Source: DASPWW01 sp035637595 | GTDB lineage: Bacteria > Actinomycetota > Thermoleophilia > Solirubrobacterales > 70-9 | Direction of reading: 5' to 3' | Length of the DNA: 14,565 nt | Assembly: GCA_035637595.1 (NCBI GenBank) | Contig: DASPWW010000135.1 | Location: 1-14,565, forward strand | Shown: positions 12,620-14,565 of the stretch, piece by piece | Position numbering within the stretch: the first letter of the stretch is position 1 | How the letters are laid out: each line of letters begins with the position of its first letter | Notes under the pieces: model-generated | Seen by the model: only the letters and a program-made list of their open reading frames with translations | Database searches by the model: none | What the model was told of the DNA's origin: nothing | Program-made: the position numbers and the translations under genes

Positions 12620-13630
12620 CTAGACCACCCGTGCTCGGCCGAAGATCCCTTGCGGCCTGATCATCAGGACCAGGATCAGGACGATGAAGCCGATCGCCGT
12701 CTTCCAGCGCGCGTCGATGAAAAGGGTCGACCAGTCGCCGACGAGCCCGAGCAGGATGCCGCCGGCGAGCGCTCCGTACGCGTTGCCGATGCCGCCGACG
12801 ACGACGGCGGCGAAGATCGGCAGCAGAAGCTCGAAGCCGAGCTCGGGCTGGAGCTGGGTGACCGCGCCTGCCATCACCCCCGCGAGCCCGGCGAAGCCGG
12901 CGGCGAAGACCCAGGTCCAGAGGATCACCCGGGAGGTGTCGATGCCCGAGGTCTCGGCCAGGTCGAGGTTGTCCGAGAGCGCACGCATGCGCTTGCCGAG
13001 CAGGCTGTAGCGGAGCATCAACCCGGTCCCCAACAGGGTCACGAAGCCGATCACGATCACGATCAGGTTGGTGCGCCCGACCGTCAAGCCGAGGAACTTG
13101 ACCGTGTCGGTGCGGTTGACGTCGAGCTGGCGCAGCTCGGTGCTCCAGATGAACTGGATCACGTATCGGAGCACGAGCGCGAGCCCGATCGCCATCAGCA
13201 GCAGCTGCAGCATCCCGGCGCCCCGGGCTCGCATCGGCCCCCACATCACCTTCTCGAGGAAGATCCCCAGCACGGCCGTCATCGCCATCGCCCAGAAGAT
13301 CGCCACCACCAGGGGCAGCCCCCAGGTGATGTTCACCAGGTAGGCCATGTACGCGCCGAAGGTGAGGAAGTCCCCGTGCGCGAAGTTGACGAGCTTGAGG
13401 ATCCCGTAGACCAGCGTCAGCCCGACGGCGCCGAGGGCGTAGATGGCTCCCGACGAGAGGCCGTTGAGGCTGCGCTGCGCGACGAGGTGGAGCCCCTTGC
13501 TGGCGATCATCGCCAGCACGATCAGAGCCAGCAGCGCGAGCGCGGTTCGCACCGGGTGGCGGTTGGCCTCCTCTCGAATCCGTTCGAGGCGCGACGGAGC
13601 CTCGTCCACAGTCAAGGTTCCAGCTTCCAA
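12620..13630 (-). CDS. livH: Branched-chain amino-acid ABC transporter permease LivH
   Basis: The 336-aa product is a multi-pass permease of the LivH family. Seen are SLNGLSSGAIYALGAVGLTL (54-73), the hallmark LVNFAHGDFLTFGAY (80-94), MRALSDNLDLAETSGID (ATPase-contact loop) and GGIGNAYGALAGG in the last third. A ~25-residue charged N-terminal extension precedes the first membrane helix (28-47). The start is a TTG at 13630, chosen because a GGAG ribosome-binding site (plus-strand 13637-13640) lies 6 nt upstream and no better in-frame ATG or GTG exists. It begins 14 nt after the dehydrogenase stop, so all five minus-strand genes probably share a transcript. Confidence 0.92.
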   Translation of the reverse strand: MEAGTLTVDEAPSRLERIREEANRHPVRTALALLALIVLAMIASKGLHLVAQRSLNGLSSGAIYALGAVGLTLVYGILKLVNFAHGDFLTFGAYMAYLVNITWGLPLVVAIFWAMAMTAVLGIFLEKVMWGPMRARGAGMLQLLLMAIGLALVLRYVIQFIWSTELRQLDVNRTDTVKFLGLTVGRTNLIVIVIGFVTLLGTGLMLRYSLLGKRMRALSDNLDLAETSGIDTSRVILWTWVFAAGFAGLAGVMAGAVTQLQPELGFELLLPIFAAVVVGGIGNAYGALAGGILLGLVGDWSTLFIDARWKTAIGFIVLILVLMIRPQGIFGRARVV

Positions 13631-13644
13631 GGCGTGCTCCGAAC

Positions 13645-14565
13645 TTATCTCAGCCCGCGACCCGCGGGCGATCCGGTGTCCAGATTGTGGCGCTGACGGG
13701 CGATCACCGCGTCGGTGAACTCCCTCGTCCCGGCGTGCCCGCCGAGGTCGGGGGTGCGGACGCCGGCGGCGGTCGTCTCCATCACGGCGGACGCGATCGC
13801 CTGGCCCGCCTCGCCCGCCGCCGCGTCGCCGGCCTCGCCCGCCTGGCGGAGGACCGCGGCGACCGCCAGGATCATCGCCATCGGGTTGGCGACGTCCTTG
13901 CCGAGCAGCCCCGGGGCGGTCCCGTGCGGGGCCTCGGCCATCACCACCGTCGTGTGCCCCTCGGCGTCGAGCCCCAGCAGCACCGACTCGGCGCCCGCGA
14001 TCGAGCCGAACAGGGGCAGCACGAGGTCCGAGAGCAGGTCGCCGTCGCGGTTCAGCGCCGGGATCACCAGCGGCCCGTCCGCCGCGCCGGTGACCAGCCC
14101 GGCGTAGGTCGCGTCGATCAGCACCGGCTCGTAGGGGACGCCGGGGTGGCGCTCAGCCGCGGCGTCCATCTCCTCCTTGAGCATGCCCTCGTAGACGGGG
14201 CTCACCGTCCACTTGGGACCGCCGTACACGCGGCCCTCGAGTCTCGCTGCGGTGCGAAACGCGTGCTCGGCGACGGCGCGGCAGTCAGAGCGCCGGATGC
14301 GCTCGGTCCGGAAGGCGACCTCGTCGCCGTCGACCGCCTCGCGCCACTGCTCGGCGCCGTACGCGTCGCCGACCGCCATCCGGCAGACCGAGATCGGGTG
14401 GTGGATTCCCGCCACCGGGGTCACCCCCGGGATGCGGCGGCCGGTGCGCACGATCACCTTGCCGCCGACCTGCTCGCGGAGGATCCGGTTGGGGCTGCCG
14501 ACATCGTCCGCGCCCTCGGGCGTGATCGTCGCCGCCTTGAGCCCGTAGCCGGCGTCGCGCATCGC
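13645..14565 (-). CDS. Isocitrate/isopropylmalate dehydrogenase-family protein, type II IDH-like (5' end outside window)
   Basis: About 306 codons are visible; the frame stays open to the window edge, and roughly 60 N-terminal residues appear to be missing. Numbering is from the first Met in the window (14562). The order of motifs follows eukaryotic-type (type II) NADP-IDH: ATITPE (11-16), SPN...R29, GGKVIVR39, R61, GDAYGAE with Y68, K117, D150, and DGDLLSD with D175 and D179. These correspond to human IDH1 R100, R109, R132, Y139, K212, D252, D275 and D279, so the isocitrate and metal site looks intact. The cofactor loop reads APHGTAPGLLGKDVANP, more like NAD-dependent IDH/IPMDH than the HGT-VTRHYR of NADP enzymes. 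It probably oxidatively decarboxylates a 2R-hydroxy-3-carboxylate; isocitrate is the best guess. It is upstream of livH in the same operon. Confidence 0.85.
   Translation of the reverse strand, partial: AMRDAGYGLKAATITPEGADDVGSPNRILREQVGGKVIVRTGRRIPGVTPVAGIHHPISVCRMAVGDAYGAEQWREAVDGDEVAFRTERIRRSDCRAVAEHAFRTAARLEGRVYGGPKWTVSPVYEGMLKEEMDAAAERHPGVPYEPVLIDATYAGLVTGAADGPLVIPALNRDGDLLSDLVLPLFGSIAGAESVLLGLDAEGHTTVVMAEAPHGTAPGLLGKDVANPMAMILAVAAVLRQAGEAGDAAAGEAGQAIASAVMETTAAGVRTPDLGGHAGTREFTDAVIARQRHNLDTGSPAGRGLR

Noticed and set aside
11441..13696. 751-codon open frame on the plus strand
   Set aside because: It is antisense to livG, livM and livH, which have complete family motifs. The predicted product is a charged Asp/Arg/His/Gln-rich sequence typical of an out-of-frame reading of G+C-rich genes.

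Overview
The window reads as a chromosomal segment from a high-G+C actinobacterium. Solirubrobacterales/Thermoleophilia is my best guess, from overall protein character, the mutasome operon layout and apparently leaderless promoters. This is inference, not a database match. There is no sign of phage, transposon, CRISPR array or tRNA gene. Only one stretch, inside dnaE2, looks foreign to its surroundings.

Layout, left to right. (1) 1-516: the 3' end of an rRNA operon, with the last ~293 nt of 23S rRNA, a short spacer without a tRNA, 5S rRNA and a strong intrinsic terminator. (2) 567-2199, plus strand: a small GlsB/YeaQ-type membrane protein with an unusual Gly/Arg-rich tail, then a zinc-dependent M28-family peptidase with a hydrophobic insert. 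(3) 2200-2535: a mostly non-coding gap with one possible 72-aa gene and one clear hairpin. (4) 2536-7550, minus strand: an SOS mutagenesis operon, imuB (inactive Y-family polymerase homologue), a DUF6504-type small gene and dnaE2 (error-prone DNA polymerase III alpha). A near-perfect LexA box touches the imuB start codon. No imuA-like gene is present. dnaE2 carries a ~65-residue in-frame insert built from a 51-nt-period repeat and G-rich DNA.

(5) 7644-8558, plus strand: a cupin protein and a lipoprotein with an NTF2-like look. (6) 8638-14565: a branched-chain/hydrophobic amino-acid (HAAT) ABC transport locus. The substrate-binding lipoprotein is on the plus strand. It converges on a minus-strand operon running isocitrate-dehydrogenase-like gene (5' end outside the window), livH, livM, livG, livF. 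The two transcription units meet at a 12-bp perfect hairpin whose 3-nt loop is the livF stop codon.

How the genes work together: DNA damage should relieve LexA repression of imuB-DUF6504-dnaE2, giving a translesion/mutagenic polymerase set in which ImuB would be a scaffold and DnaE2 the catalyst. The liv genes encode a full importer: binding protein, two permeases and two ATPases. The leading dehydrogenase may metabolise a related compound, but nothing in the sequence proves that link. Several plus- and minus-strand genes lack a Shine-Dalgarno sequence and have a TANNNT -10-like box 6-7 nt before the start codon, as expected for leaderless transcripts.
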